A stretch of 45,684 bases of DNA from Bacillota bacterium (GTDB lineage: Bacteria; Bacillota; Sulfobacillia; RBS10-35; JAJYVN01), in the NCBI GenBank assembly GCA_021791815.1, contig JAJYVV010000009.1, positions 1 through 45,684 of the forward strand. The letters run 5' to 3'. This document shows, in pieces, positions 24,734-33,441 of this stretch. The stretch's first letter is position 1; the number at the start of each line of letters is the position of its first letter. Position numbers and translations under genes: made by a program. The notes below the pieces were generated by a model that worked only from the letters and a program-made list of their open reading frames with translations, searched no databases and had not been told where the DNA came from.

Positions 24734-25534
24734 ATGAAGGTTGCCCTGCTTGTGACCTGCCTGGCCGAAGCCTTTGCGCCGCAGGTCGCGGACGCCGCGG
24801 CGCGCCTCGTCGCCGCCGCCGCCCCCGACGCCGAGGTGGTGCCGGTCGACCGGTGCTGCTGCGGCCAGCCCGCCTGGAACGCGGGCTATCCCGGGCAAGC
24901 CCGGACGATGGCGCGGGGGCTCCTGCCGCGGCTGCGGGAATGCGACCTGGTGGTCGTGCCCTCGGGATCGTGCGCGACCATGCTCCTCCGCTACTACCCG
25001 CACCTGTTCGCCGAAGGCGACCCCGCCGGGGAGGCGGCCCGCGCGGTGGCCGCCAAGACAGTAGAACTCACGGCGTTCCTGGCGGCCCACCTCCCGGCGG
25101 ACGGCGCGCCGCCGGAAGGCGCGGCCGCCCCGACCGGCGCTGGCGGCGCTCCGAGCATCGCATTCCACCCCTCCTGCCACTCGCTGCGCGGCGCGCGCGT
25201 GGGCGACGCGGGCGAGCGGTGCCTCCGCGCCGCCGGCTGCGAGGTGCGCCAGGCGGGCGCCGCCGACGAGTGCTGCGGCTTTGGCGGCCTGTTCGCCGTC
25301 AAGGAGGACGCCCTCTCCGTGGCCATGGCCGACCGCAAGCTGGACGGCCTGCTCGCCACCGGCGCGCCGGAGGTCGCGGCGGGCGAGCTGGGGTGCCTCA
25401 TGCACCTGGAGGGACGCGCCCAGCGCCGCGGCATGTCGCTGCGCTTCCGCCACGTCGCGGAGGTCCTGGCCGACGCCAACGGCCGCCCCGCAGGGCCCGG
25501 CGGGCCCGCGGAGCCGGGGCGTGACGCCCGGTGA
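24734..25534 (+). CDS. lutA: LutA-type L-lactate oxidation Fe-S subunit (CCG-domain protein)
   Basis: The 266-residue protein has two cysteine-rich CCG domains: VDRCCCGQPAWNAGY (about 40) with VVPSGSCATML (about 80), and HPSCHSLR (about 150) with DECCGFGGLFAVK (about 178) and GELGCLMHLEG (about 220). These bind a non-canonical Fe-S cluster of heterodisulfide-reductase type. LutA with LutB and LutC makes the L-lactate oxidase complex that yields pyruvate. ATG 24734 was chosen at the start of the conserved KVALLVTC strand; only a weak GAACG site precedes it. The stop overlaps the start of the next gene by four bases (GTGA), so the two are translationally coupled. Confidence 0.92.
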   Translation: MKVALLVTCLAEAFAPQVADAAARLVAAAAPDAEVVPVDRCCCGQPAWNAGYPGQARTMARGLLPRLRECDLVVVPSGSCATMLLRYYPHLFAEGDPAGEAARAVAAKTVELTAFLAAHLPADGAPPEGAAAPTGAGGAPSIAFHPSCHSLRGARVGDAGERCLRAAGCEVRQAGAADECCGFGGLFAVKEDALSVAMADRKLDGLLATGAPEVAAGELGCLMHLEGRAQRRGMSLRFRHVAEVLADANGRPAGPGGPAEPGRDAR

Positions 25535-27465
25535 CCGAGTTCATCCCGGCCGAGGCCGTTCTGGCCCGCGCCGTCCGCTCCACGACCGACCGCCTCGCCG
25601 CCGGCCGCACGACCGCCCTGGCGGGGATGGCCGATCCCGACGCGGCCCGCGCCCGCGCCCGCGCGGCCCGCCAGCGCGCCGTGTCCCGCCTGCCGGCCAC
25701 GCTCGCGACCTTCGAGGCCGCGGCCGGCCGCAACGGCACCGTGGTCCACCGGGCCGCCGACGCGGCCTCCGCGGTCCGCATCGTCGCCGACATCCTCCGG
25801 CGCGCCGGCGCACGGCGCGTCGTGAAGTCCAAATCCATGGCGACGGAGGAGATCCGCCTCCGCGAGCGCCTGGAACACGCCGGCATCCAGGTCGTGGAGA
25901 CCGACCTCGGCGAGTGGATCGTGCAGCTCGCCGGCCAGATGCCGTCGCACATCATCGTCCCCGCGGTGCACCTGAACCGCCAGCGCATCCGGGCCCTGCT
26001 GTCCGCGGTCGCGGGCCGCGACCTCGGGGCCCAGACCTCCGCGCTCGCGGGCTTCGCCCGCGCGCACCTGCGGGAGCGGTTCCTCGAGGCCGACGCCGGC
26101 ATCAGCGGCGCCAACGTCCTGACCGCCGACACCGGCGGCCTGATGATCGTGAGCAACGAGGGCAACGCCCGCATGTGCACGACGCTGCCCCGCCTGCACA
26201 TCGCGGTGGTGGGCGTCGAGAAGGTCGTGGAGTCGACGCGCGACGCCCTGGACGTGCTGGCCGTCCTGCCGCGGTCCGCCACCGGCCAGCCGATCACGCA
26301 GTATGTATCGTTCCTGCGCGGTCCGCGCCGCGCGAAGGACGCCGAGGGCGACGGCCCCGACGAACTGCACGTGGTGCTCCTGGACAACGGCCGGTCGCGG
26401 CTGGTGGGCACCCCGGCGGAGGAGCTGCTGTACTGCATCCGATGCGGGGCGTGCCTCAACGTCTGCCCCGTCTACCGCACCATCGGCGGCCACGGCTACG
26501 GGTCCGTCTATCCGGGCCCCATCGGGGCGGCGCTCACGCCGCGGCTGACGCGGGGCCGCGAGGGGCGCGACCTGCCATGGGCGTCCTCGCTGTGCGGCGC
26601 GTGCCGCGACGCCTGCCCGGTGGGCATCCAGCTCGACGACCAACTGATCGCCCTGCGGGCCGAGTACCCGAAGCCCCTCGGGGAGCGCGCGGCGATGGTC
26701 GCGTACGCGGCGGCCGCGTCGCGGCCTGCGGTGTTCGGCGCCGCGCTGCGCGTGGCGCGCGTCGTGCTCGGGGGCCAGCCGGCGGACCGCCTGCCCGGGG
26801 TGTTGGACCGGTGGACGCGCGGCCGCCGGGTGCCCGGCATCGCCCCGCTGAGACGGCACCTGCGCCTGGAGCCGGCGCCGCGGAAAGACGCGCCGCTGCC
26901 GCCGCCGGCCGTCCCGCGCCAGGGCGGGACCACTTCCGAGGCGCCCGGTACGGCGGCGCCGGCGCCGGACCTGGTCGAGCGCTTCAGCGAGCGGTGGCGG
27001 GCACAGGGGGGCGCCGCAGTGGTCGTCGCCCGCGCGGACCTGGCGTCCGCCGTGCGGGAGGCGATCGGCGCCGGACCCGTGAGCCCCGACGCCGCGCTGG
27101 AGGGTCTGGTGGAGGGCATCGCGCGCGCGGAGCCCGCCGCCGCGGCGTCGGGCCTGGTGTGGGCCGCGGCTGCCGCCGCCGAGACCGGATCAGTCGTCCT
27201 TCCGAGTGGCCCGGGCACGGAGCGGCGCCGCTCGCTGCTGCCACCGCGGGCGGTGTTCGTCGTGGACGGCGGGTTCATCCACCCGGATCTGCACGCCGCC
27301 TTCGAGGCGGCCGGGCTGCTGGAGGCTCCGGCCGACGCCCCCCCCGCGCCCGCGGCCATCACGGTCGTCTCCGGGCCGAGCCGCTCCGCCGACATCGAGA
27401 ACGACCTGGTGATCGGGGTGCACGGGCCCGGCGAGGTCGTGGCGATCGTGGTGCGCGAAGCGTAG
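25531..27465 (+). CDS. lutB: LutB-LutC fusion, lactate oxidation iron-sulfur protein
   Basis: A 644-residue chain joining two normally separate proteins. Residues 1-465 are LutB: KSKSMATEEIRLRERLEHAG (about 105), the LUD-domain core, then 4Fe-4S ligands in CIRCGACLNVCPVY (302, 305, 308, 312) and CGACRDACPVGI (355, 358, 362). After a Pro/Arg linker, residues about 480-644 are LutC-like: AQGGAAVVVARADLA, AETGSVVLPSG, RAVFVVDGG and the end SRSADIENDLVIGVHGPGEV. LutC normally is a separate gene. Together with LutA the complex oxidises L-lactate to pyruvate. No lactate permease is nearby. GTG 25531 overlaps the lutA stop. LutC here lacks part of its usual N-terminal region, so I call the fusion from the C-terminal core. 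Confidence 0.9.
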   Translation: MTEFIPAEAVLARAVRSTTDRLAAGRTTALAGMADPDAARARARAARQRAVSRLPATLATFEAAAGRNGTVVHRAADAASAVRIVADILRRAGARRVVKSKSMATEEIRLRERLEHAGIQVVETDLGEWIVQLAGQMPSHIIVPAVHLNRQRIRALLSAVAGRDLGAQTSALAGFARAHLRERFLEADAGISGANVLTADTGGLMIVSNEGNARMCTTLPRLHIAVVGVEKVVESTRDALDVLAVLPRSATGQPITQYVSFLRGPRRAKDAEGDGPDELHVVLLDNGRSRLVGTPAEELLYCIRCGACLNVCPVYRTIGGHGYGSVYPGPIGAALTPRLTRGREGRDLPWASSLCGACRDACPVGIQLDDQLIALRAEYPKPLGERAAMVAYAAAASRPAVFGAALRVARVVLGGQPADRLPGVLDRWTRGRRVPGIAPLRRHLRLEPAPRKDAPLPPPAVPRQGGTTSEAPGTAAPAPDLVERFSERWRAQGGAAVVVARADLASAVREAIGAGPVSPDAALEGLVEGIARAEPAAAASGLVWAAAAAAETGSVVLPSGPGTERRRSLLPPRAVFVVDGGFIHPDLHAAFEAAGLLEAPADAPPAPAAITVVSGPSRSADIENDLVIGVHGPGEVVAIVVREA

Positions 27466-27555
27466 GTCGCCCCCGTGCGGCGGCCGCCGGTCCCGGGCCC
27501 GCGGGGCGTCGCGCGTCTGGGGCGGGCGTCCCGCGCCCGCCTAGGCGCAGTGGCT

Positions 27556-28152
27556 TCACCCGAAGGGCAGGCGCGTGAGCAGGAACGTGCCCGCGCGGCT
27601 TTCGTGCGCCTTCCATCGCTTGGGATCGAGCCCCAGGGCGGCCAGCGGCGGGGCGGCTCCGCCCACGAAGAGGATATGGCCGCGCGTCGCGACGCCCCCC
27701 GCCCATGCTCCGACGACCGCCCGGAGGTGGGGCTGCCGGGCCGGGAGCACGAGCAGCGCGATGGGCCCGCGCCAGTGGGCGGCCGCCTGGCCGGTGTCGC
27801 CCGGCAGCAGCAGGACCCGCCCCCGCAGGCCCGCCGCCTGCAGTTGGCGCATGGCCGGCAGGGGGTCCGGCCCCGCCGCGGCGGCGATGGGGGCCGCCGA
27901 CCGGGCGGCCGCGGTGGCGACGAGCGGAGCGAGGTCCTCGGTGCCGAAGACGATCCACTGCGGCAGCGGCACCTCGGCCGACAGCAGCTCGAGGCGGCGC
28001 AGCTCGCCGGGCGGCAGGCCGTCCGGCGCTGGCCCCCCGCCGCCCGTCCCCTCCCCGCCGGACGGCAGAGCGGCCGATCGCGACGGGGCCGTCCCCGGCC
28101 AGGGCCGCCTGGCCCCCGCAGCCGCGGCCATCCCAGGGAGCCCGGTCCCCAT
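27556..28152 (-). CDS. Unknown protein, possible degenerate methyltransferase-like fold
   Basis: I do not firmly recognise this 198-residue product. After a low-complexity Ala/Gly/Pro start, the sequence ELLSAEVPLPQWIVFGTEDL, then AAGLRGRVLLLPGDTGQAAA and WRGPIALLVLPARQPHLRAV with HILFVGGAAPPLAALGL follows the order of a class I SAM-dependent methyltransferase of the Methyltransf_24 kind. It lacks the acidic SAM-binding residues and the GxxxG loop. ATG 28152 with GGGAAGGGG about 10 bases upstream is the preferred start. It converges with the LutBC gene and follows the VCBS gene by 153 bases. Function not assignable. Confidence 0.45.
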   Translation of the reverse strand: MGTGLPGMAAAAGARRPWPGTAPSRSAALPSGGEGTGGGGPAPDGLPPGELRRLELLSAEVPLPQWIVFGTEDLAPLVATAAARSAAPIAAAAGPDPLPAMRQLQAAGLRGRVLLLPGDTGQAAAHWRGPIALLVLPARQPHLRAVVGAWAGGVATRGHILFVGGAAPPLAALGLDPKRWKAHESRAGTFLLTRLPFG

Positions 28153-28305
28153 GGCCTGCACGCCCCTTCCCGCACGGCGGGCCGTCCCCGGGGCGCCCCC
28201 GAGGTGTCCCGGCCGCCGCATCCCGGCCGCAGCGTATGCGGCCCAGGCTCCGCCGGCCCGTGCGGCAGGGACGGGCGAGACTGCGGGGCCGGGGCGCCGC
28301 CCGCC

Positions 28306-30306
28306 CTACAGCCCGGGCTCCCACGCCGGAAGCGAGACCTGCGCCCGGTAGTTCGAGGTGTTGTGGCGCGGGAGGCGGACCGGGCGGTACAGGCGGCCGG
28401 GCGGCGCGGGCCGGTCCTGGGTGTAGATCCACATGCGGTCCGCATCCCAGACCACGATCTCGTCGCGAGGGTCGCCGGTGAGGTCGACGGCCTCCGCGCA
28501 GAGGGTGGGGTGCCCGTCGCGGGGCAGCCGGACGGGCCGGCGGCCCCAACCGTCGAGCAGGCCCCCCTCCTCGGGGTCCGCGTCCAGCAGGAGCAGTTCG
28601 CTGCCGTCGCCTGCCCAGTTCACGGGTTCCAGGTGGCTCGCGCGGTAGGTGGGCTGGTGTTGCCCGATCCGACGGCACTCCCGATCGTAGAGGGTGACGA
28701 GGCCCGGTTCCCGCCAGAAGGTGGTGGTCGCCTGCTGGAGGCCGCCCTGCCCTGGGCGCAGCGGCGCCAGCGTGATCCCCTGCGTGTGCCCCGTGTTGTC
28801 GCGGGCGAGCACCTGGCCGTCCGCATCGTACCAGACGATGCCGGCATCGCCCGCGGCGACGATGATCCGCATCGGATGCGGTCCGGCCGTGGGGCAGCCC
28901 CAGGGCCCCATGGCGACGCCGTCCGCATGGTCCTCCAACGGCCGGCGCCAGCGGACCGCGCCGTCGGGCCCGAGGAGACTGTCCCCGCAGAAGACCTCGT
29001 CGCGGCCGTCGCCGTCCAGGTCGCGCACGGCCGGGAAGTGCCCGGTCACGCCGCTCCACCGCCACAGCGGGCGCAGGTCGCGCCCGTCCAGGGCCCAGAG
29101 GTTGTTGTACCGGTCCTTGACGAGGATGTCGCCGGGGTGCCCGGCGCCGCGCAGGTCGGCGAAGCACAGGCAGTCGCCGGGGATGCGCCGGAAGAGGCGC
29201 TCGTCGAGCCGGTCGGTCCGGGGCCCCGGGGTCGGGAGCGGCGCCGCGGCCCGCACGCGCCCGGTCGCCCCGTCGCGGACGGTCAGTTCGAAGTGCGTCG
29301 CGGCCACGACCTCGGGGCGGCCGTCGCCGTCGAGGTCGTGGATCTGCAGGGGCACGTCGTAGGTCAACAGGGCCAGCGCGGGGTTGGGTCGTCCCCACCG
29401 CCACAGCACGCGGCCGTGCAGGTCGCAGGCCGTGAGGCAGGTGATCGCCGCGGCGTTCTGCCCGGGCCCGATCGTGCTGTTCTGCGCGACGACGAACTCC
29501 AGCTGCCCGTCGCCGTCGAGGTCTCCCCAGCGCACCGCCCGGCCGGCCCCGAACCCGGGCGTGTCGATCGTGCGCCAGAGCCGCGGCGCCGGCAGTGCCA
29601 CGCCGGCCTCCGCCTCCGCGGCATCCCACGCCCGCCGCCGGCGGCGCCAGCCGTCGGCGTCCGATTCGCCGCAGGTCACGCGGAAGGCGCGGTAGGCGGC
29701 CGGGGAGGAGGCCACGAGGCCGGCGGCCCCGCAGGGCACGTCCGTCTCGGCGTGCAGTTGCGGGCCGCCGTCCACGGAGGCGGCCACGGCGCGTCCGTGG
29801 AACGCCAGCCGCAGGCGGTGGAACGTGTCGTGTCCATGGGGCCAGGGCGCCGAGGCGAGCACCCGCTCGGCCTCGTGGTCCCGTTCGGTCACGCGCAGCT
29901 CCAGGCCGGCCCACAGCCAGAGCGCGACGTAGCGGCGGTTGTGCAGCACCCTCCCGCACACGCCGGCGGCGCCTGCGGCCAGGGGCCTCAGGCCCACCTC
30001 GACGTCCGCGTCGCCCCAGAGCGGATCGCCGGTCACCAGGAGGGCGTGGGCGTGTCGCCGCTCGCGGGACACGACCATCGCCGGCCCCTCGGCGAACGGC
30101 AGGACCTGCCACGTGGCCGTGCCCCGCCAGGAGGAATGGAGGGAGCCCTCGCGCCACCGCCCGCGGTAGCCGGGGAGCGGCGGCACGTGGTACTCGCCAA
30201 GCGGCGAGTAGTCGCAGGGCAGCGGGCCGGGCGGAAAGTCGCCGAAGTCCTCGTCGCTCAGGACCACCACGGGCCGCGCCCCCTTTGCGCCGGGGCGCCC
30301 GGTCAT
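28306..30306 (-). CDS. VCBS/FG-GAP repeat protein with lectin-like N-terminal domain
   Basis: A 666-residue protein without a signal peptide. Residues about 65-210 look like a concanavalin-type jellyroll (GDPLWGDADVEVGLRPL, RYVALWLWAGLELRV). From about 245 there are calcium-type repeats: WGDLDGDGQLEFVV, IHDLDGDGRPEVVAA, VRDLDGDGRDEVFCG, then VDLTGDPRDEIVVWDADR and a final RYNNLWAL-like blade set, forming a seven- or eight-bladed propeller. Similar propellers occur in rhamnogalacturonan lyases of family PL11 and in sugar-binding proteins. The closing RHNTSNYRAQVSLP resembles that group, but no catalytic residue can be named. The start codon overlaps the preceding gfo/idh gene by four bases. 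Its role may be polysaccharide handling near the rhamnose genes. Confidence 0.75.
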   Translation of the reverse strand: MTGRPGAKGARPVVVLSDEDFGDFPPGPLPCDYSPLGEYHVPPLPGYRGRWREGSLHSSWRGTATWQVLPFAEGPAMVVSRERRHAHALLVTGDPLWGDADVEVGLRPLAAGAAGVCGRVLHNRRYVALWLWAGLELRVTERDHEAERVLASAPWPHGHDTFHRLRLAFHGRAVAASVDGGPQLHAETDVPCGAAGLVASSPAAYRAFRVTCGESDADGWRRRRRAWDAAEAEAGVALPAPRLWRTIDTPGFGAGRAVRWGDLDGDGQLEFVVAQNSTIGPGQNAAAITCLTACDLHGRVLWRWGRPNPALALLTYDVPLQIHDLDGDGRPEVVAATHFELTVRDGATGRVRAAAPLPTPGPRTDRLDERLFRRIPGDCLCFADLRGAGHPGDILVKDRYNNLWALDGRDLRPLWRWSGVTGHFPAVRDLDGDGRDEVFCGDSLLGPDGAVRWRRPLEDHADGVAMGPWGCPTAGPHPMRIIVAAGDAGIVWYDADGQVLARDNTGHTQGITLAPLRPGQGGLQQATTTFWREPGLVTLYDRECRRIGQHQPTYRASHLEPVNWAGDGSELLLLDADPEEGGLLDGWGRRPVRLPRDGHPTLCAEAVDLTGDPRDEIVVWDADRMWIYTQDRPAPPGRLYRPVRLPRHNTSNYRAQVSLPAWEPGL

Positions 30307-31445
30307 CCGGCGCCCGCCCGCGGTCCCTCCGGGTCGAGGACCAGCCGCCCCGCGGCCAGGTCCCCGTACAGGGCGTCGATCTCCGCGCGGTCGACGGGGA
30401 GCCGCACCCTCCGCCCGGTCAGGCCGGACAGGTGCATCGCGTTGGCCAGTTCCAGGGCGCGCAGGCCGTCCTCACCCGTGGCGACCAGGTCGCCTTCCCC
30501 CGCCACGGCGCGGGCGAAGGCGGCGATGACCGCGCCCGTCGTGTCCCCGCCCCCGCCCTCGAGCGGGACCTCGCGCCACTCCACCGTGAACGGGGTCGCC
30601 CGGCGGTCCGTGGTGTGCAGGATGTCCTCGGCGACGGGCCGCGGATAGCGGCAGTGCAGCAGCTTGCCGTCGCGGACCGCGAGGCGCCCGAGCTCTCCCG
30701 TGATCTCGATGGACCGGCGGCCCTGGGGGTCGGCCGTGGTCGCCCGGAAGAAGCCGGTCTGGGTGCCCCCGTACTCCAGCAAGGCCGACACGGTATTCTC
30801 CACCTCGATGCGGTGCACGCGCCGCCGCAGGGTGGCCGTCAGCGCCGCCGGCATGCCGCCGAGCCACGCCAGGAGATCGAGGTCGTGCGGCGCCTGGTTG
30901 GCGAGGATGCCGCCCCCCTCGCCCTTCCAGGTGCCCCGCCAGGCGCCGCCCTCGTAGTACGACTGGAGGCGGTACCAGCCCGTGGAGCTCATCTCGACCT
31001 CGTGCAGGGCGCCCAGGGCGCCCGAGGCGATGATCTCGCGGGCCTGGCGGTGCAGGGGCTCCAGCCGCCGCTGGAACATGACGCCGAGGCGCACGCCGGC
31101 GCGGCGCGCGGCCGCGACCATGCGGTCGGCCTCGGCGACCCGGACCGCGATCGGCTTCTCCGTGAGCACGTGGATGCCGCGCTCCGCCGCGTCGACCGCG
31201 ATCTGGGCGTGGAACGGGTGCGGGGTGCCGATCAGCACCGCCTCCACGAGCCCGCTCTCCAGCAGGGCCACGTGCGAGGTGTGGCCGGGGACGCCGGCCT
31301 GGGCGGCGACCTTCTCGGCCTGGGCCGCGACCACGTCGGCCACCGCCGTGAGTTCGACCTCCGGAACCGCAGCCACCGCCCGGACCAGGCCGCTCCCCCG
31401 CCCACCGACGCCCACCACGCCCATCCGCAACCTGGCCACGCCCAT
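30303..31445 (-). CDS. Gfo/Idh/MocA-family oxidoreductase
   Basis: A 380-residue NAD(P)-dependent sugar oxidoreductase. The Rossmann start RLRMGVVGVGGRGSGLVRAV carries the GxGxxG loop, followed by VEAVLIGTPHPFHAQIA and the conserved EKPIAVRVAEAD (Lys is the catalytic base of the family). The C-terminal half has GGILANQAPHDLDLLAWLGG, whose His acts in substrate oxidation. Bacterial members oxidise inositols, hexoses or amino sugars; the substrate here is unknown. ATG 31445 was chosen because the longer frame is low-complexity; the ribosome site is a G-run right before ATG. Its stop codon overlaps the start of the VCBS gene (ATGA), so the two proteins are made together. Confidence 0.9.
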   Translation of the reverse strand: MGVARLRMGVVGVGGRGSGLVRAVAAVPEVELTAVADVVAAQAEKVAAQAGVPGHTSHVALLESGLVEAVLIGTPHPFHAQIAVDAAERGIHVLTEKPIAVRVAEADRMVAAARRAGVRLGVMFQRRLEPLHRQAREIIASGALGALHEVEMSSTGWYRLQSYYEGGAWRGTWKGEGGGILANQAPHDLDLLAWLGGMPAALTATLRRRVHRIEVENTVSALLEYGGTQTGFFRATTADPQGRRSIEITGELGRLAVRDGKLLHCRYPRPVAEDILHTTDRRATPFTVEWREVPLEGGGGDTTGAVIAAFARAVAGEGDLVATGEDGLRALELANAMHLSGLTGRRVRLPVDRAEIDALYGDLAAGRLVLDPEGPRAGAG

Positions 31446-31555
31446 CCCCCCGCTCGTGCGACTGCCGCGACGCGCCAACCTTTCCCCCACTTTCCGCCGC
31501 CCGCCGCCGGCTCCTGCGGGCACCACGGCCAGGGGCGGCGCCGGGCCCGCCCGCG

Positions 31556-33309
31556 TCACTCCCGCGCCGCCGCCTCCGCCCGGTCCATGGCGACGCGGAC
31601 CCACGGCCCCTCGGCGTCATACTCCCTGGTGGCGGGCCCCCGCGACCTCGACCCGCGGCGGACGGCGGTCGGCCCCGATCAGGGCGCGCATGCCCGCCGC
31701 CCGTGGCCCCCTCCTCGGCGCGCCTCCGCGCGAAGAGGTGCGCGTCCGTCTCCCAACCTTCGACCGTGAGGTTGCCGTTGCGGTGCATGCGACGCCCGTC
31801 GGCCCTCAGATGGACGTAGACGTCCGGGCGGCGGCCCCCTTCCCGCAGCCGCGCCCAGATCCAGTCCGGGCCCGCCGCCGCCTCGACGTGGGCGGATGGC
31901 CCCTCCGGGCCATGCAGCACGAAGGCCGTGCGGGACTTCGTCTCGCGCGCCGGTTCGGGCAGGGCGAAGGCGAAGTACGGGAGATGCACGTCCGGCCGGT
32001 GGTCGGCGAGGCCGTCGGCCTCGGAGGACGCCAGGCGGTCCGGATGCAGCGGGTGGACGGCGACCCGCGCCGGGCCGTCGCCCAAAACCACCGCCGGGCC
32101 GGCCGCCGTGGAACAGGATGAGCGAACCGGCGTCGGCGTGGGCGTGGTTCCAGGTGAACCCGCACTTCACCGCGAGCATCGTGGCGTCGTCCTCCCAGGA
32201 CGAGCCGAGGACGGGCCAGCCCGCCTCCGGGTATAGGTAGGGCCCCAGGCCGTCGGGACGGCGGGGAGGGGTGGGCGTGGGCGACGCCGGGGACGGGCGG
32301 GGCTCCGCGCCCAGCGCCTGCAGGCTGATGGCCGGCGCCGGCCTGCGCGCGCGAGCCGCGTACCAGGCCAGTTCCGGAGTGCCGAACCCGTTCGCCGCGA
32401 GCAGCGCGGCGGTCCGCCCGGCGTCGCCGCGCAGGCTGCTGTCGCCGAAGTTGACCGTCCGCAGCTCGGCCGCCGTGGGGTAGCGGGTGTGGACGACGAA
32501 CGCACCCACGCGGCCGAGCACGGCCGGGCTCGGGGGCTCGCCGAGCGTGCGGCCCAAGGCCAGGCGGAAGCGAAGGAACTCCTAGAGGCCGTAGTCCGCA
32601 TAGCCCACGTTCTCGTAGAAGGCGCCGCCGGCGGCGAAGTTGCGCGTCTTGTTTTGGAGGGCGGATCCCGCGTCGTCGAACCAGAAGTCCCGCGCCTCAG
32701 CCGCGGCGTGCGCCCAGGGCTCGGCGCGCGGGTCGTCGCCGAGGATGGTCGGGGCGGCGAGGCCCGCATGGGAGACGCACACGCTCCACCAGTCGTGGCC
32801 CATGGAGTCGAGGGCGTGGATGCGGCGGGCCGGCAGGTCCCAGTCCTCCAGCGCAGGCACGATGCCCAAACGCACGAGGGCGGCCGCCACGGCGGGTCGT
32901 TCCGCCGCAGGCCGCGGCCTTCCCACTTCGCGCAGGACCCGTAGTGCAGCAGGGCGTCGCCCGTCACCTCGTAGGCGAGGCCGAGGACGAGCCCCATGTC
33001 CACGACCTGGGCGCTCGGCCGCCCGTAGTCGCCGTGCTGGGTATCGGGGGCGTCCGCCTCGGACCCGGGGGCGGGCGGCGCCGTGGGGAGGCCGTCGGCC
33101 TGCTCCGCCAGTTGCAGCCAGAGCCCGCGCAACGGGCGCGGTTCGGGGTCGCCGTCCCGGGGCGCCGCCGCCGCGCGGATGTCCGCGATGAGGTCCGGAC
33201 CGTAGAGCAGGCGGGGCGGGCCCGCGGCGGGTTCGGGGCCGGGCGGCGACGGCAACGCGTGCGCCCTCCTCGGGCGGGTCGGCCGGACGGCGCGTCCCCC
33301 GGCCCGCAC
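31556..33309 (-). pseudogene. Heparinase II/III-like gene, broken by frameshifts and an internal TAG
   Basis: A single heparinase II/III-type polysaccharide lyase can be read in pieces. The N-terminal (alpha/alpha) toroid begins RLLYGPDLIADIRAAAA near 33210, runs to AKWEGRGLR near 32920, shifts frame near 32900 and continues to YADYGL. There a TAG (32582-32584) interrupts it before EFLRFRLALG in the same frame. The beta-sandwich part carries TVNFGDSSLRGDAGR and NHAHADAGSLILF, which include the family's His and Asn residues. Further shifts near 32095 and before 31620 follow, with a REYDAEGPWVRVAMDRAEAA end at 31556. Four or more breaks make it non-functional. It lies upstream of the Gfo/Idh gene. 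Confidence 0.75.
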
Positions 33310-33441
33310 CGAGCGGACGGTGCTGCGCCCGTCCGCTGGGGTGCTTCGGACGGGGGCCCGGGGCCCTTGCGCTCCGCGGATCCGGCTGTCCCGCGCAGGC
33401 TTGGCGCCGGAGCCCGCGGGCGCCGCCCCGCCGGATCGGGC

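Noticed and set aside
32582-32584. Recoding of TAG as an amino acid (also at 38132)
   Set aside because: TAG ends intact genes here (for example rhaI at 22057-22059 and rhaEW), and both genes with internal TAG are otherwise broken. Simple nonsense mutation explains it.
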